The position numbers and the translations under genes are program-made. A stretch of 64,000 bases of DNA from Scybalousia_A sp045221575 (lineage in GTDB: Bacteria; Bacteroidota; Bacteroidia; Bacteroidales; P3), in assembly GCA_045221575.1 (NCBI GenBank), contig JBGUWU010000023.1, positions 10,105 through 74,104 of the forward strand. Direction: 5' to 3'. Each line of letters starts with the position of its first letter. Position 1 is the first letter of the stretch. This document shows, piece by piece, positions 9,355-18,219 of the stretch. The notes under the pieces were generated by a model. It saw only the letters and a program-made list of their open reading frames with translations. It searched no databases and was not told the DNA's origin.

Positions 9355-9939
9355 ATGAAGATAGACATTATATTATGTGGTGTTGGTGGCATGGGAGCTT
9401 TGAGTAGTGCAGCCATCATTTCAAAAGCAGCCTTAGAAATGGGCATGTATATGAAACAAGCAGAAACTCACGGAATGAGCCAAAGAGGTGGTGATGTTCA
9501 ATCTCACCTTCGTTTGTCTGACGAACCTATTGCTTCAGACTTAATTCCTGAAGGCGAATGCGATATCATTCTTTCTGTAGAACCAATGGAAGCTTTGCGT
9601 TATGTGAATTTCTTAAACAAGAAAACAGGTTGGATAATAACAAATCAAAATCCTTTTGTTAATATTCCAAATTATCCTGATATGGAAACAATAACCAAAG
9701 AAATAGAAAAGTTCCCTAACCATATCATCTTTGATGCTGACCAAATTGCCAAAGATGTCAATAATCCTAAGGGTACAAACATGGTTGTTTTAGGTGCTGC
9801 AAGCAAATATTTGAAGATAGATCTTGCTAAATTAGAAGATGCAGTTCGTCAAAACTTTGCAAGAAAAGGTGATGCTGTTGTAGAAGCAAATATCCAAGCA
9901 CTAAGAGCAGGAAGAGAAGTGGCAGATAAAAAATTATAA
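9355..9939 (+). CDS. iorB: Indolepyruvate:ferredoxin oxidoreductase, beta subunit
   Basis: Small subunit of the anaerobic enzyme that oxidatively decarboxylates aryl pyruvates (from Trp, Phe, Tyr) to aryl-acyl-CoA with ferredoxin as acceptor. The 194 residues form one pyruvate-ferredoxin oxidoreductase gamma-type domain, with GVGGMG at 9-14, QAETHGMSQRGGDVQSHLR and EPMEALRY, all typical of IorB. The catalytic IorA partner usually sits next to it but is absent here, since der lies upstream on the other strand and a terminator follows. The subunit must be paired with a distant IorA if it is functional. Confidence 0.9.
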   Translation: MKIDIILCGVGGMGALSSAAIISKAALEMGMYMKQAETHGMSQRGGDVQSHLRLSDEPIASDLIPEGECDIILSVEPMEALRYVNFLNKKTGWIITNQNPFVNIPNYPDMETITKEIEKFPNHIIFDADQIAKDVNNPKGTNMVVLGAASKYLKIDLAKLEDAVRQNFARKGDAVVEANIQALRAGREVADKKL

Positions 9940-9956
9940 ACACTATTTCATATAAA

Positions 9957-10000
9957 TAAATCACCTGTAAGAAGATATTCTTGCAGGTGATTTTGTTTTT
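9957..10000 (+). terminator. Terminator of iorB
   Basis: Strong hairpin AAATCACCTG..AAGAA / TTCTT.CAGGTGATTT with a GATA loop, followed by TTTTGTTTTTG. It isolates iorB as a single-gene transcript. Confidence 0.9.
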
Positions 10001-10123
10001 GTGCTGTATAAATCCAATCTCGCATAAAGATATTTGTTTTTCCCCCTCTAAACAAAGATTGTCGAAAAATAAAACAAGTTTAACATAAGAAAAACTTAGT
10101 TTTTAATACTAAAATTTTGATTA

Positions 10124-12577
10124 TTAATTTAATTCCACTATAGTTATTCCTTCGCCTCCAAATTCTATTCTTTCAGGATAAAAATTTTTTACATCAGGAA
10201 GAGTTTTCAAATAATCTCTTATCAGGACTTTGAGAATGCCATCGCCTTTGCCATGCAGAATTTTTATTTGTCTTTCTCCTAATAAGCGTGCTGTGTCTAA
10301 AAGGTCAGCAACTTTTTTCAATGCATCTTCACCTCTTTCACCTCTAAGGTCTATCTGAGGAGAGAATTTAGCACGTATTTCGTTAATTCTGTTCATTATT
10401 GGATTAGAGACAAAAGAATTAGCGTTCTTTTTGTTGTTTCTTTCTTGGCGGAGATAGCTTTGTTTATCTATCTTTTTAACATTGTTTAAACGGGTTTTGA
10501 TACTCATTATACCATTGATGAGTTCTACACTGTTTTTTCCAACGCTTTTAACCTCCATAACATTTTCTTCTTCGCCAAAAACGACATAATCTCCCTCAAC
10601 AATAGGACTATGAACAATTTTTAAGTGTGTTTTCTTTATAAGGTTATGTTCTGAGTTAGAGTTCTTAGAAGATTTGTTTACAAAAACCTCTTCTTGTTTA
10701 ATATCTTCACTAAGTTGTTCTATATGTTCTTTGACTTCTTGTTTAAGTTGTTTTACTTTCTCTTTCTCAGCTTTTGAAGAATGGATTTGTTCTATAGTTT
10801 TTTCTATTCTACTGTTTGCTCCTTGAAGAATTTCCTTTGCTTGAGAACGTGCTTGATTTAGAATATCTTTCTTTTCCAAAGATAATCTTTCTTCTAAAAC
10901 CTTGTATTTCTGAACGATTTTATACAATTCTTCATCGTACTCTGTCATTCTTCTACGTTCTTTTTGAAGAGAAAGTTTTTCAACCTCTATTTGTTGAAGT
11001 TCTTGTTCAAAACGCACTTGAGCAGTTCCTACCTTTTGTTTGGCAGATTCAATGATGTTTTTGCTTAATCCTATTCTCTGAGCTATTTCAAAAGCAAAAC
11101 TACTGCCAGGAGTTCCTATGCTTAAAGTAAATAGAGGTAACATCTTTTCGTTATCAAAAAGCATAGCCCCGTTTATTATGGAAGAATGGTTAAGAGCGAG
11201 GTGTTTAAGGTTTGAATAGTGCGTTGTAACAACTCCCCACGCCTTTATTTCATTAAGATATTCTAATATACTTTCAGCTATTGCTCCTCCTATACTTGGA
11301 TCTGTTCCTGCACCGCACTCATCAATAAGAAACATAGAGTCTTTGTCAGCATTTTCGCAAATAGTTTTCATTTGTAATAAGTGAGAAGAATAGGTGCTGA
11401 GGTCGTTTTCTATACTTTGTGAATCACCAATGGAGATAAATATATCGTCAAAGACACCCATCTGAGAAGTTTCCTTCATTGGCACAAGCAAACCGCACTG
11501 TATCATATATTGTAGCAAAGCAACAGTTTTTAAACAAACTGATTTACCACCTGCATTTGGCCCAGAAACGATAAGTATTCTATGTTCTTTGTCAAGAGAT
11601 ATTCTTAAAGGAACTATGTTTTTATGTTTTTTCTTTAAAGATGCCTCTAACAAAGGGTGTCTTGCTTCATACCAATTAAGAAAAGGCACAGATTTGATGT
11701 CAGGTTTTGTTGATTTTGTTTCTATAGCGTATAATGTTCTTGCTTTAATAAAGTCTATATTTACAAGAAAAGAATAACAATATAAAATATTCTCCAAATC
11801 TTCTCTTAGTATATTGGAAAACTCTAATAGAATTCTGTGAATTTCTCTTTGTTCTTCAAGAAATAGTTCTTTGATTTCAAAGTTTAGTTCTACTATTTCT
11901 TCAGGTTCAATATAGAATGTTTGACCTGTTTGTGAGGTATCGTGAAGAATGCCTTTGATTTGTTTTTTGAAGGAAGATTTTACAGGGATAACCAAAGAAC
12001 CATTGCGAATGGTTATATCATCATCAGAAGAAGTCCAACCATTTGTCTTAGAGTGAGAGAGAATACTTTGGATTTTACGACTCATTTGCGATTTGTACCT
12101 ATCTTGTTTTTGTCGTATTTCTCTAAGCAAAGGCGAACAACTTTCTTTAATTTCACCATTGTCATCTATAATACGAGAACATTCTTTTAGAATATCTTCA
12201 TTAAAGAGGATATTTAGGTAAGTTTTTTTTAGGGTAGGAAATTTCTCTTGTTGTTCATTAGAAAGAAAAGATATTATGTTTTTTATGGTAGAGTATGAAA
12301 GAAGAAAAGTCTTCATATCTTGTTGAGATATGCAGGAGTTTTCTATTCTTAGTTCTTTTAAAAAATGAGTGCAATCAAAATAATTATCTTGTGGAAAATC
12401 TTTTATTCCAAGTAAAAGACTTTTCATTTCATAACTTTCTTGTAGAAGGGTATTTATTTTGTCGTAGTCTGTAAGAAAATGCAAATTTTCAACTAAAATT
12501 TTTGCAGAAAGAGTATTGCATTTCTCTTTTATAGTATTTTGAATTTCGTTGAATCCAATTTCGTTTGCTTTTATCAT
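10124..12577 (-). CDS. mutS2: Endonuclease MutS2 with Smr domain
   Basis: MutS-family ATPase that in other bacteria suppresses homologous recombination or rescues collided ribosomes. Visible parts: MutS core helices (~1-300), ATPase domain with Walker A GPNAGGKS (~335) and FLIDECGAGTDP, a long coiled coil (~520-630) and a C-terminal Smr nuclease domain with IDLRGERGEDAL and ILHGKGDGILK. The length of 817 is normal. Its ATG overlaps the stop of the upstream permease gene by one base (TAATG). It is the last gene of a five-gene leftward run. Confidence 0.96.
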   Translation of the reverse strand: MIKANEIGFNEIQNTIKEKCNTLSAKILVENLHFLTDYDKINTLLQESYEMKSLLLGIKDFPQDNYFDCTHFLKELRIENSCISQQDMKTFLLSYSTIKNIISFLSNEQQEKFPTLKKTYLNILFNEDILKECSRIIDDNGEIKESCSPLLREIRQKQDRYKSQMSRKIQSILSHSKTNGWTSSDDDITIRNGSLVIPVKSSFKKQIKGILHDTSQTGQTFYIEPEEIVELNFEIKELFLEEQREIHRILLEFSNILREDLENILYCYSFLVNIDFIKARTLYAIETKSTKPDIKSVPFLNWYEARHPLLEASLKKKHKNIVPLRISLDKEHRILIVSGPNAGGKSVCLKTVALLQYMIQCGLLVPMKETSQMGVFDDIFISIGDSQSIENDLSTYSSHLLQMKTICENADKDSMFLIDECGAGTDPSIGGAIAESILEYLNEIKAWGVVTTHYSNLKHLALNHSSIINGAMLFDNEKMLPLFTLSIGTPGSSFAFEIAQRIGLSKNIIESAKQKVGTAQVRFEQELQQIEVEKLSLQKERRRMTEYDEELYKIVQKYKVLEERLSLEKKDILNQARSQAKEILQGANSRIEKTIEQIHSSKAEKEKVKQLKQEVKEHIEQLSEDIKQEEVFVNKSSKNSNSEHNLIKKTHLKIVHSPIVEGDYVVFGEEENVMEVKSVGKNSVELINGIMSIKTRLNNVKKIDKQSYLRQERNNKKNANSFVSNPIMNRINEIRAKFSPQIDLRGERGEDALKKVADLLDTARLLGERQIKILHGKGDGILKVLIRDYLKTLPDVKNFYPERIEFGGEGITIVELN

Positions 12578-13698
12578 TATCCTATCTCTTTGGTTAAGGC
12601 TTTAATGAACTTCCACTTGGAAAAGAACTCTTTGGCAATAATTCTTAAAAATGTATATACAGGTATTGCTAAGATCATACCTAAAATTCCTCCTACTTTT
12701 CCAGCCATAAGAATGACAAGAAATATTTCTAAAGGTTGTGCTTTAACACTTTTAGAGTAAATAAAAGGTTGAAGAAGAAAATCATCAATAAGTTTAACTA
12801 TCAAAAAGATAATTAAAAAAGTAAGAATTAAAGGAAAAATATCTCCATTAGGATTTTTTGAGAGAAAGTCAGTAATAAGTATCATCAAACCTAAACCACC
12901 TCCTATTAAAACACCGATATAAGGCAATATAACCATAGTTCCGCAGATACCAGCGATAAGAATAGCGTTGTTAAATCCTACAATATAAAATCCTATACTA
13001 AGAAGAGTTATCATAAGAAGTATTTCACAGAATATGCCAACAAAATATCTTGAAATTAAACGACGAGTGTTGTTGATAATATTATGAACTTCGGGAATAT
13101 ATTTATCAGGAGTAACATTATCAACAAAACGTATAACAGTATGAGAATCTTTTAAAAAGAAGAAAGTAACAAACATAGTTATAAAAATACCCATAATAAG
13201 ACTTGAAGCAAAAGAAAGAAGGCTTGGTGCAAGTGTTGTTAGTTTAAAACTACTAAGAATAGCCATTATTTTTTCACTAATAAAAGTTTCAAGACTAAGA
13301 TTTTCTGGTAAAAGATTATATGTAGCTATATATTTTTCTATGTTTCTTATATGAAAGGAGTAATACTCTGATATTTTTTCAATATCTAAGTCAGCAAAAC
13401 TCATAGCCTGAGAAACAATTAAAGGAACAAGTAGATAGATTACTAAAGCTAATATACTTGCTTCTAATAACAAGGTTAAGCCAGCACAAAGACTTTTAGG
13501 AAGATGATATTTCTTGATTTTTACCTTTTCTAAGAAACTCATAATAGGTCGTCCTACTAAAGAAAAGATAATAGCAAGGAAGATACAACTCATTAAAAAT
13601 CTAAAATACCAAAGCAAGAAGAGAACTAAAGCAACAACAGCAATGCTAACAATCCACTTAACAACCTTTGGAAACGCAAATCTATCTTCTTTCAACAT
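12577..13698 (-). CDS. AI-2E family (PerM/YdiK-type) membrane permease
   Basis: Inner-membrane protein of 373 residues with about eight hydrophobic segments, arranged as in the AI-2E/UPF0118 family: N-terminal hairpins, a soluble loop around 95-145, then a membrane block. It contains GTMVILPYIGVLIGGG and a C-terminal AGKVGGILGMILAIP motif. Family members have been proposed as quorum-signal exporters or Na+/H+ antiporters, so the substrate is unknown. It lies 21 bases after queD. Confidence 0.85.
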   Translation of the reverse strand: MLKEDRFAFPKVVKWIVSIAVVALVLFLLWYFRFLMSCIFLAIIFSLVGRPIMSFLEKVKIKKYHLPKSLCAGLTLLLEASILALVIYLLVPLIVSQAMSFADLDIEKISEYYSFHIRNIEKYIATYNLLPENLSLETFISEKIMAILSSFKLTTLAPSLLSFASSLIMGIFITMFVTFFFLKDSHTVIRFVDNVTPDKYIPEVHNIINNTRRLISRYFVGIFCEILLMITLLSIGFYIVGFNNAILIAGICGTMVILPYIGVLIGGGLGLMILITDFLSKNPNGDIFPLILTFLIIFLIVKLIDDFLLQPFIYSKSVKAQPLEIFLVILMAGKVGGILGMILAIPVYTFLRIIAKEFFSKWKFIKALTKEIG

Positions 13699-13719
13699 AA
13701 TTATATTGGTAGAGTTAAG

Positions 13720-14157
13720 TTAATTATCCTCTCTGTTCCATTCTGCACAAGAAGAAGCAGTTTCGTAAAGGAGTATTTTGTAAAGTTCAACGTGTTTAGG
13801 TAGCAGATTCTCTATTCTTTCTTTGATGTGTAATACAAGATTCTCACAAGTGGGCTGAAAATCAACGATACATTTTTTTGTATCCATCATTTCTATTGCT
13901 TTAATGTAAGGAGAGTTTCTTTCAATAACGAAACAGTGATCAAAGATGTCTAAGATATTTTCTTTAACAATTCTTTTTAATTCTCTAAAATCCATAACCA
14001 TGCCAAAAGAAGATGAAGCACTGTCTTTAGATGGTTCTCCTCTTAGAGTAATAAACAACTTGTAACTATGTCCATGTATGTTTCTGCAAGCACCATTGTA
14101 GTTATTTAAACAATGGCTCATTTCAAAATGGAACTCTTTTGTTATTCTTATTTTCAT
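13720..14157 (-). CDS. queD: 6-carboxy-5,6,7,8-tetrahydropterin synthase
   Basis: Second step of queuosine/7-deazaguanine synthesis, converting dihydroneopterin triphosphate to 6-carboxytetrahydropterin. The 145-residue protein has zinc ligands His15, His28 and His30 (HCLNNYNGACRNIHGHSY), catalytic Cys24, and the later FDHCF and PTCEN motifs of the QueD/PTPS fold. Its start overlaps the ftsE stop by 4 bases. No queC, queE or queF lies nearby. Confidence 0.92.
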   Translation of the reverse strand: MKIRITKEFHFEMSHCLNNYNGACRNIHGHSYKLFITLRGEPSKDSASSSFGMVMDFRELKRIVKENILDIFDHCFVIERNSPYIKAIEMMDTKKCIVDFQPTCENLVLHIKERIENLLPKHVELYKILLYETASSCAEWNREDN

Positions 14158-14831
14158 TCTATTATTTTACCGTTTTCACAAGAAATTACACGAGAACGAA
14201 AGTCGTTGATGATAAGATAATCGTGCGTAGCCATAAGGATAGTAGTGTTGTTCTCTTTGTTAAGTTTAAGTAATAGTTTAACTATTTCTTCAGATGTTAT
14301 TGGGTCAAGGTTTCCCGTTGGTTCGTCTGCTATTATCATTTCAGGAGCATTAACAGTTGCACGAGCAAGAACAATTCTTTGCATCTCTCCCTCAGATAGA
14401 TTATAAGGATAAACATCTGCTTTATCTTGCAAGCCTACTTCTTCTAAGCATTGCATAACTCTTGTTTTAATAAAGTTTTTGTCTTTGTTTCCTGTAGCTT
14501 TTAAGACAAAAGCAAGATTGTTAAACACTGTTCTGTCGTTTAATAACTGCATATCTTGAAAGACAATGCCCAACTTTCTCCTAAGTAATGGTATATTTCG
14601 TTTTGAAATGTTTTTCAGATTAAATCCACATATTTCACCCTCACCACTTTCAATAGGAATATCAGCATACATAGCCCTAAGAAGAGTAGATTTTCCTGCT
14701 CCTGTTTTACCTATTAAATAAACAAATTCTCCTTTTTTTATTGTAAGGTTAATGTCTGTTAGTATCGTCTTGTCGTATGAAAGAGATACATTCTTCATAA
14801 AAACTGAAAGATCTTTTGTTTTTTCGTCCAT
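14154..14831 (-). CDS. ftsE: Cell-division ATP-binding protein FtsE
   Basis: ABC ATPase that with FtsX links the divisome to periplasmic murein hydrolases. The 225 residues show Walker A GKTGAGKST (41-49), signature LSEGEMQR (~144) and Walker B MIIADEPTGNLDP (~165), with the short compact layout of FtsE. FtsX is not adjacent; the neighbours are queD and a WecA-like enzyme. A general LolD-type ATPase is the alternative, but the sequence resembles Bacteroidota FtsE more closely. Confidence 0.85.
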   Translation of the reverse strand: MDEKTKDLSVFMKNVSLSYDKTILTDINLTIKKGEFVYLIGKTGAGKSTLLRAMYADIPIESGEGEICGFNLKNISKRNIPLLRRKLGIVFQDMQLLNDRTVFNNLAFVLKATGNKDKNFIKTRVMQCLEEVGLQDKADVYPYNLSEGEMQRIVLARATVNAPEMIIADEPTGNLDPITSEEIVKLLLKLNKENNTTILMATHDYLIINDFRSRVISCENGKIIE

Positions 14832-14833
14832 GA

Positions 14834-15982
14834 TTACTTTTTATGATTATAAAAACTTCCTTCTCCGATAGCTTTTAATTTATTAACAACAAACAAATGC
14901 ACCAAATGAACATATAAGAACCAAGATGCAATTATTATTAATATAAAAACAATATCAGTAACAAAGAATGCCACCACCGAAGAAAGTATAGAAATACCTA
15001 AAGAAATAGCAAAAGTAGTAAGAGTACATCTTTGATGAGAATAGCCTAAGCGAATAAAGTAGTGATGTATATGTGTTTCGTCTGCTTTAAAAGGTGATTT
15101 ACCTTTTCTTGCTCTAATAATAAAAACTCTTAAAGTATCTGCCATTGGAAGATAAAAATAACCTAAGAAAGGAGCGATATAGGATTTCATTGTTAATGTA
15201 GATATTGTTGCTCCTATTGTTATTTCCGCATTATATCTCATTGCAAGAATAGAAAAAATAGTTATCAAAGTTCCAATAAACAAAGAGCCTGTATCTCCCA
15301 TAAATATTGTTGCTTTTTGCCAATTGTATTTAAGAAAGCCCACAATGGCTCCAACAATAGAAACTAAACACACGTTAATAAACAAAGCAGAAAATGGAAC
15401 GTGATATATTATTGTGTTACCTACTTGAAGAATAAAGAAAAGAAAGAGAAATAAAAAAGTATTGACAGCTTGCATTCCAGCTTGTCCATCTATACCGTCT
15501 ATAAGATTATAGGCATTAACCACAATAATAAAGAAACAAACTGTTGCTCCATATCCAATCCATTCGGGAATATATATTATTTGAGTAGGAGAGAAACCTG
15601 TTAATGCTGTTACTCTTACTCCCATATAAGCAAGCAAAAGACCAATAACTACTTCAAAACAAAGTTTTGTCCAAGGGCTGATGTCGTTCATATCATCTCG
15701 TATTCCCACAAACACCATAATAAGTATAGCAGTAGCTAAAGAAACAATTAAAGCAACATCTGTTACTCTGAAATAGGTGAAAACCATTGCAGCTACAGTG
15801 AGAGCAAAACTTATAAAGATGATTATTCCACCCATGTGAGCTGTGTAACCTGTGTGTATTTTTCTTCCTCCGCTTTTGTCTAAGAACTTATATTTCACCA
15901 TTAATTTTATAAATGGAGGCATAAGCAATAATGACACCACTAAAGCCAAAACAAATGACATTATATATGTTCCTGCATTCAT
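14834..15982 (-). CDS. Undecaprenyl-phosphate GlcNAc-1-phosphate transferase (WecA/TagO-like)
   Basis: Polytopic enzyme of the MraY/WecA superfamily that starts lipid-linked surface glycan synthesis by moving a sugar-1-phosphate to undecaprenyl phosphate. Its 382 residues have ~10 membrane segments and the family motifs IRDDMND, NAYNLIDGIDGQAG, FMGDTGSLFIG and the cytoplasmic ADETHIHHYF loop (HIHH is typical of WecA rather than MraY). It is first of the run with ftsE two bases downstream. A TACTTTTG -7-like box lies on the minus strand at 16023-16016. Confidence 0.9.
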   Translation of the reverse strand: MNAGTYIMSFVLALVVSLLLMPPFIKLMVKYKFLDKSGGRKIHTGYTAHMGGIIIFISFALTVAAMVFTYFRVTDVALIVSLATAILIMVFVGIRDDMNDISPWTKLCFEVVIGLLLAYMGVRVTALTGFSPTQIIYIPEWIGYGATVCFFIIVVNAYNLIDGIDGQAGMQAVNTFLFLFLFFILQVGNTIIYHVPFSALFINVCLVSIVGAIVGFLKYNWQKATIFMGDTGSLFIGTLITIFSILAMRYNAEITIGATISTLTMKSYIAPFLGYFYLPMADTLRVFIIRARKGKSPFKADETHIHHYFIRLGYSHQRCTLTTFAISLGISILSSVVAFFVTDIVFILIIIASWFLYVHLVHLFVVNKLKAIGEGSFYNHKK

Positions 15983-16086
15983 ATTATAGGTGATTAATTA
16001 AACAAAATTGTTTGGCAAAAGTACGATATTTTTTATTATATATGAAAGTTTAATGTAAATTTCTTTAATAAAAGCAATAACAAACA

Positions 16087-16118
16087 ATAAAAAAGGGAAC
16101 ATAAAACTGTTCCCTTAT
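16087..16118 (-). terminator. Terminator of hpf
   Basis: Read leftward: AAGGGAACA, six-base loop, TGTTCCCTT, then a T-rich tail (the A-run at 16088-16094 on the + strand). Confidence 0.85.
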
Positions 16119-16142
16119 GTTTAATATCGGATGTAGTAAGTA

Positions 16143-16433
16143 TTATTGTTTGTCTTTTAACTTACCTATTTGATGTTTTAAGGCATCTATTGCGAGCATA
16201 ACCGCCTCTTCAAAACTATCGGCTTGTTTTGACGCAAACAAATCAGAACCTTTTATAACAAGACGTACATCTGCAATCTTGTTATTGTCGCTTTCTGGCT
16301 TTTCTACTTTTAGTGTAACCTCAGCATCGATAATGTTAGATAGTTGTCGTTCAAGTTTAGAAACTTTGTCTTCTACAAAAGCAAGAAGTTTCTCATCGGC
16401 TTTAAACTTTACAGCATTAATTTTTACGTTCAT
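16143..16433 (-). CDS. hpf: Short-form ribosome hibernation promoting factor
   Basis: Binds the 30S decoding region and protects idle ribosomes in starvation. The 96 residues make one HPF/YfiA domain (VSKLERQLSNIIDAEVTLKVE, VRLVIKGSDLFASKQADSFEEAVMLAIDAL) and lack the C-terminal dimerisation tail of long HPF. It is the last gene after xerC/D, with a terminator downstream. Unusually for this window it carries a perfect Shine-Dalgarno, AGGAGGT, six bases before the ATG (16446-16440). Confidence 0.93.
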   Translation of the reverse strand: MNVKINAVKFKADEKLLAFVEDKVSKLERQLSNIIDAEVTLKVEKPESDNNKIADVRLVIKGSDLFASKQADSFEEAVMLAIDALKHQIGKLKDKQ

Positions 16434-16439
16434 AATATT

Positions 16440-16446
16440 ACCTCCT
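16440..16446 (-). promoter_or_regulatory. Perfect Shine-Dalgarno site of hpf
   Basis: AGGAGGT ends six bases upstream of the hpf ATG. Most genes in this window have only A-rich leaders, so this is an outlier that probably sets special translation control. Confidence 0.85.
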
Positions 16447-16451
16447 AAAAT

Positions 16452-17333
16452 TTAATTTATACTTTTAAAAGCATTCTTATATTCTTCTTTAAGCTGTTCT
16501 ATTGTGGTGTGAATGTATTTCTCTGTTGTTGTTATGGAAACATGTCCCAACAAGTTTTTTACATTGTTTATCTCTGCTCCATTATCTATTAAGTGAGTTG
16601 CACATGTATGACGAAATACATGAGGCGATTTCTTTTCAACACTATAGACTAAAAGCTTTTTATGTATCATATTATACAATTGATTTTCACTAAGTGCTTT
16701 TCCTTTTTTATCCACAAATAAGAACTCTTCTTTTATATTTAAACGATGTTTTAGGTCAATATATTTTATTAAATCATCAACAATTTTTTGATTTATTATA
16801 ACAATTCTTTCTTTCCTTCTCTTACCCAAGACTTTGAAACTGTAATTAGAAAAAGAAATATCTTTCTCTTTTATTCCTAAAAGCTCAGCTTGTCTTATTC
16901 CTGTGCAGTAAAGAATTTCTATTATTATGTGATTTCTTAATTCAATGAGATTATTTGTATCATAGTTTTCGTTTAGAAGTTCTTGCATATCATCTTTAGA
17001 AATAAAAGACATTTTTCTTTGAGGAATTTTCGGAGCAATGATTTTTGGCATAGGGTTTATTATCTTTTCATCTTGTTTTTCTAAGTAGTTGAAGTAAGTC
17101 CTCAAAGCAGAAATCTTTCTATTAATAGAACGGTTTGATACTCCTTTCTCCGACAAATCCATTATCCAAACTCTAACGATATTTGTCTTTATGTTTTCGT
17201 CCGAAGAATCTCCTTCACATATTCTTGCAAGTTCTTGTTCAAACTGAAGCAAATCTATAGAATATGCTTTTATGGTATGCTTGGAGAAGTTTTTTTGTCT
17301 TTCTAAATATGTCAAAAATTCTTGTATTCTCAT
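16452..17333 (-). CDS. Tyrosine recombinase XerC/XerD type
   Basis: Site-specific recombinase, probably part of chromosome-dimer resolution at dif. The 293 residues hold an N-terminal SAM-like DNA-binding domain (~1-90) and a catalytic domain with TGIRQAELLG (first Arg), HVFRHTCATH (HxxR), LLGHVSITTTEKYIH (His and nucleophile Tyr). Length and the close link with rpsU and hpf fit the housekeeping Bacteroidota XerC rather than a mobile-element integrase. A TAATTTTG box lies just upstream (17349-17342). Confidence 0.9.
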   Translation of the reverse strand: MRIQEFLTYLERQKNFSKHTIKAYSIDLLQFEQELARICEGDSSDENIKTNIVRVWIMDLSEKGVSNRSINRKISALRTYFNYLEKQDEKIINPMPKIIAPKIPQRKMSFISKDDMQELLNENYDTNNLIELRNHIIIEILYCTGIRQAELLGIKEKDISFSNYSFKVLGKRRKERIVIINQKIVDDLIKYIDLKHRLNIKEEFLFVDKKGKALSENQLYNMIHKKLLVYSVEKKSPHVFRHTCATHLIDNGAEINNVKNLLGHVSITTTEKYIHTTIEQLKEEYKNAFKSIN

Positions 17334-17349
17334 TTCAATAGCAAAATTA

Positions 17350-17390
17350 CAAAAAAAAACTTACAAATCCTAAAATGACCTGTAAGTTTC
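17350..17390 (-). terminator. Terminator between rpsU and xerC
   Basis: Read leftward: AAACTTACA, a 15-base loop, TGTAAGTTT and a run of T (A-run 17351-17359 on the + strand). It separates rpsU from xerC-hpf, which then has its own -7 box. Confidence 0.85.
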
Positions 17391-17440
17391 TTTTGTTTGA
17401 GAAGAAGTGTTTTGTCTTCTCCTCTGTGTAATCTTAATGA

Positions 17441-17638
17441 CTATTTATCCATTTCCATTTGTCTAAGGTGCTGAACATATATAGCTTTAAGTTTCTTTTC
17501 TCTTGCAATTACAGATGGTTTAGTAAATTGCTTTCTTGAGCGTAATTCTCTTACAACTCCAGTTTTTTCGAATTTTCTTTTTAGTTTTTTTAAAGCTCTT
17601 TCAATGTTCTCGCCTTCTTTAATAGGGACAATAATCAT
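17441..17638 (-). CDS. rpsU: 30S ribosomal protein bS21
   Basis: 65-residue basic protein; IIVPIKEGENIERALKKLKRKFEKTG is the bS21 start, followed by the Bacteroidota-type tail. bS21 lies near the anti-Shine-Dalgarno of 16S rRNA, and in Flavobacterium it is known to influence use of Shine-Dalgarno sites. The leader here contains AAAGAGGT seven bases before the ATG, which suits autoregulation. It has its own promoter and terminator. Confidence 0.96.
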   Translation of the reverse strand: MIIVPIKEGENIERALKKLKRKFEKTGVVRELRSRKQFTKPSVIAREKKLKAIYVQHLRQMEMDK

Positions 17639-17695
17639 AATTAATACCTCTTTCTTTTTTTAATGTTAATAAAATAAGTTTATTTAATGAGTTTG

Positions 17696-17726
17696 CAAAA
17701 TTAGATATTTTTCTTATTCTGACAAA
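17696..17726 (-). promoter_or_regulatory. Promoter of rpsU
   Basis: Minus strand: TTTG (17726-17723), 19 bases, TAATTTTG (17703-17696). It overlaps the last codons of the thioesterase gene. Confidence 0.75.
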
Positions 17727-18139
17727 ACTTTTTCTAATTTTTCTTGCAACCATACAGGACAACGCATAGGTTTTCTTGTTTTATCATCAACAAAACACAG
17801 TTTATTCCAACCTTCACACAAAAGAATTTCTTTCCCATCTTGTTTTCTTAGTACTTTGTACTCAAAATGTATCTTCACGGTTGGTATTTCTTTTATGTAT
17901 GTCCTTATTATAATGTTATCATCATAAACGGCAGGAGTATGATAATGAGCGTATTGTTCAATAAGAGGCATCATTACTCCTCTTTTTTCCATTTCGTCAT
18001 AACTGATGCCAATATTTCTCATTGTTTCCTCTCTTCCTATCTCAAAGAAACGAAAATAATTGCTGTTATGCACATAACCCATTTTGTCAGTTTCATAGTA
18101 TTTTACTCTATGAATGAAATCAAAAACATACTCTTTCAT
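17714..18139 (-). CDS. Acyl-CoA thioesterase, hotdog fold (YbgC/FadM type)
   Basis: Single hotdog domain of 141 residues with the 4-hydroxybenzoyl-CoA thioesterase signature YYETDKMGYVHNSNYFRFFEIGREE, including the catalytic Asp and the D..G.V.N..Y pattern. It likely hydrolyses acyl-CoA or acyl-ACP in the cytoplasm; the exact substrate is unknown. It lies downstream of rpmB, separated by a hairpin. Confidence 0.88.
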   Translation of the reverse strand: MKEYVFDFIHRVKYYETDKMGYVHNSNYFRFFEIGREETMRNIGISYDEMEKRGVMMPLIEQYAHYHTPAVYDDNIIIRTYIKEIPTVKIHFEYKVLRKQDGKEILLCEGWNKLCFVDDKTRKPMRCPVWLQEKLEKVLSE

Positions 18140-18160
18140 ATACCTTATTATATATATAAC

Positions 18161-18196
18161 AAGAAAACTGCCACAAGTATAGCCTCAGGCAGTTTC
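18161..18196 (-). terminator. Terminator or attenuator after rpmB
   Basis: Read leftward: AAACTGCC, 15-base loop, GGCAGTTTT, then TCTTG. The T-tail is short, so leakage into the thioesterase gene is possible. Confidence 0.65.
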
Positions 18197-18219
18197 TATA
18201 AGTTTTGAAAAAAGATGTA

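Noticed and set aside
16452..17333. Tyrosine recombinase as a mobile-element integrase
   Set aside because: It has XerC/D length and sits with rpsU and hpf; no tRNA attachment site, direct repeats or cargo genes were seen.
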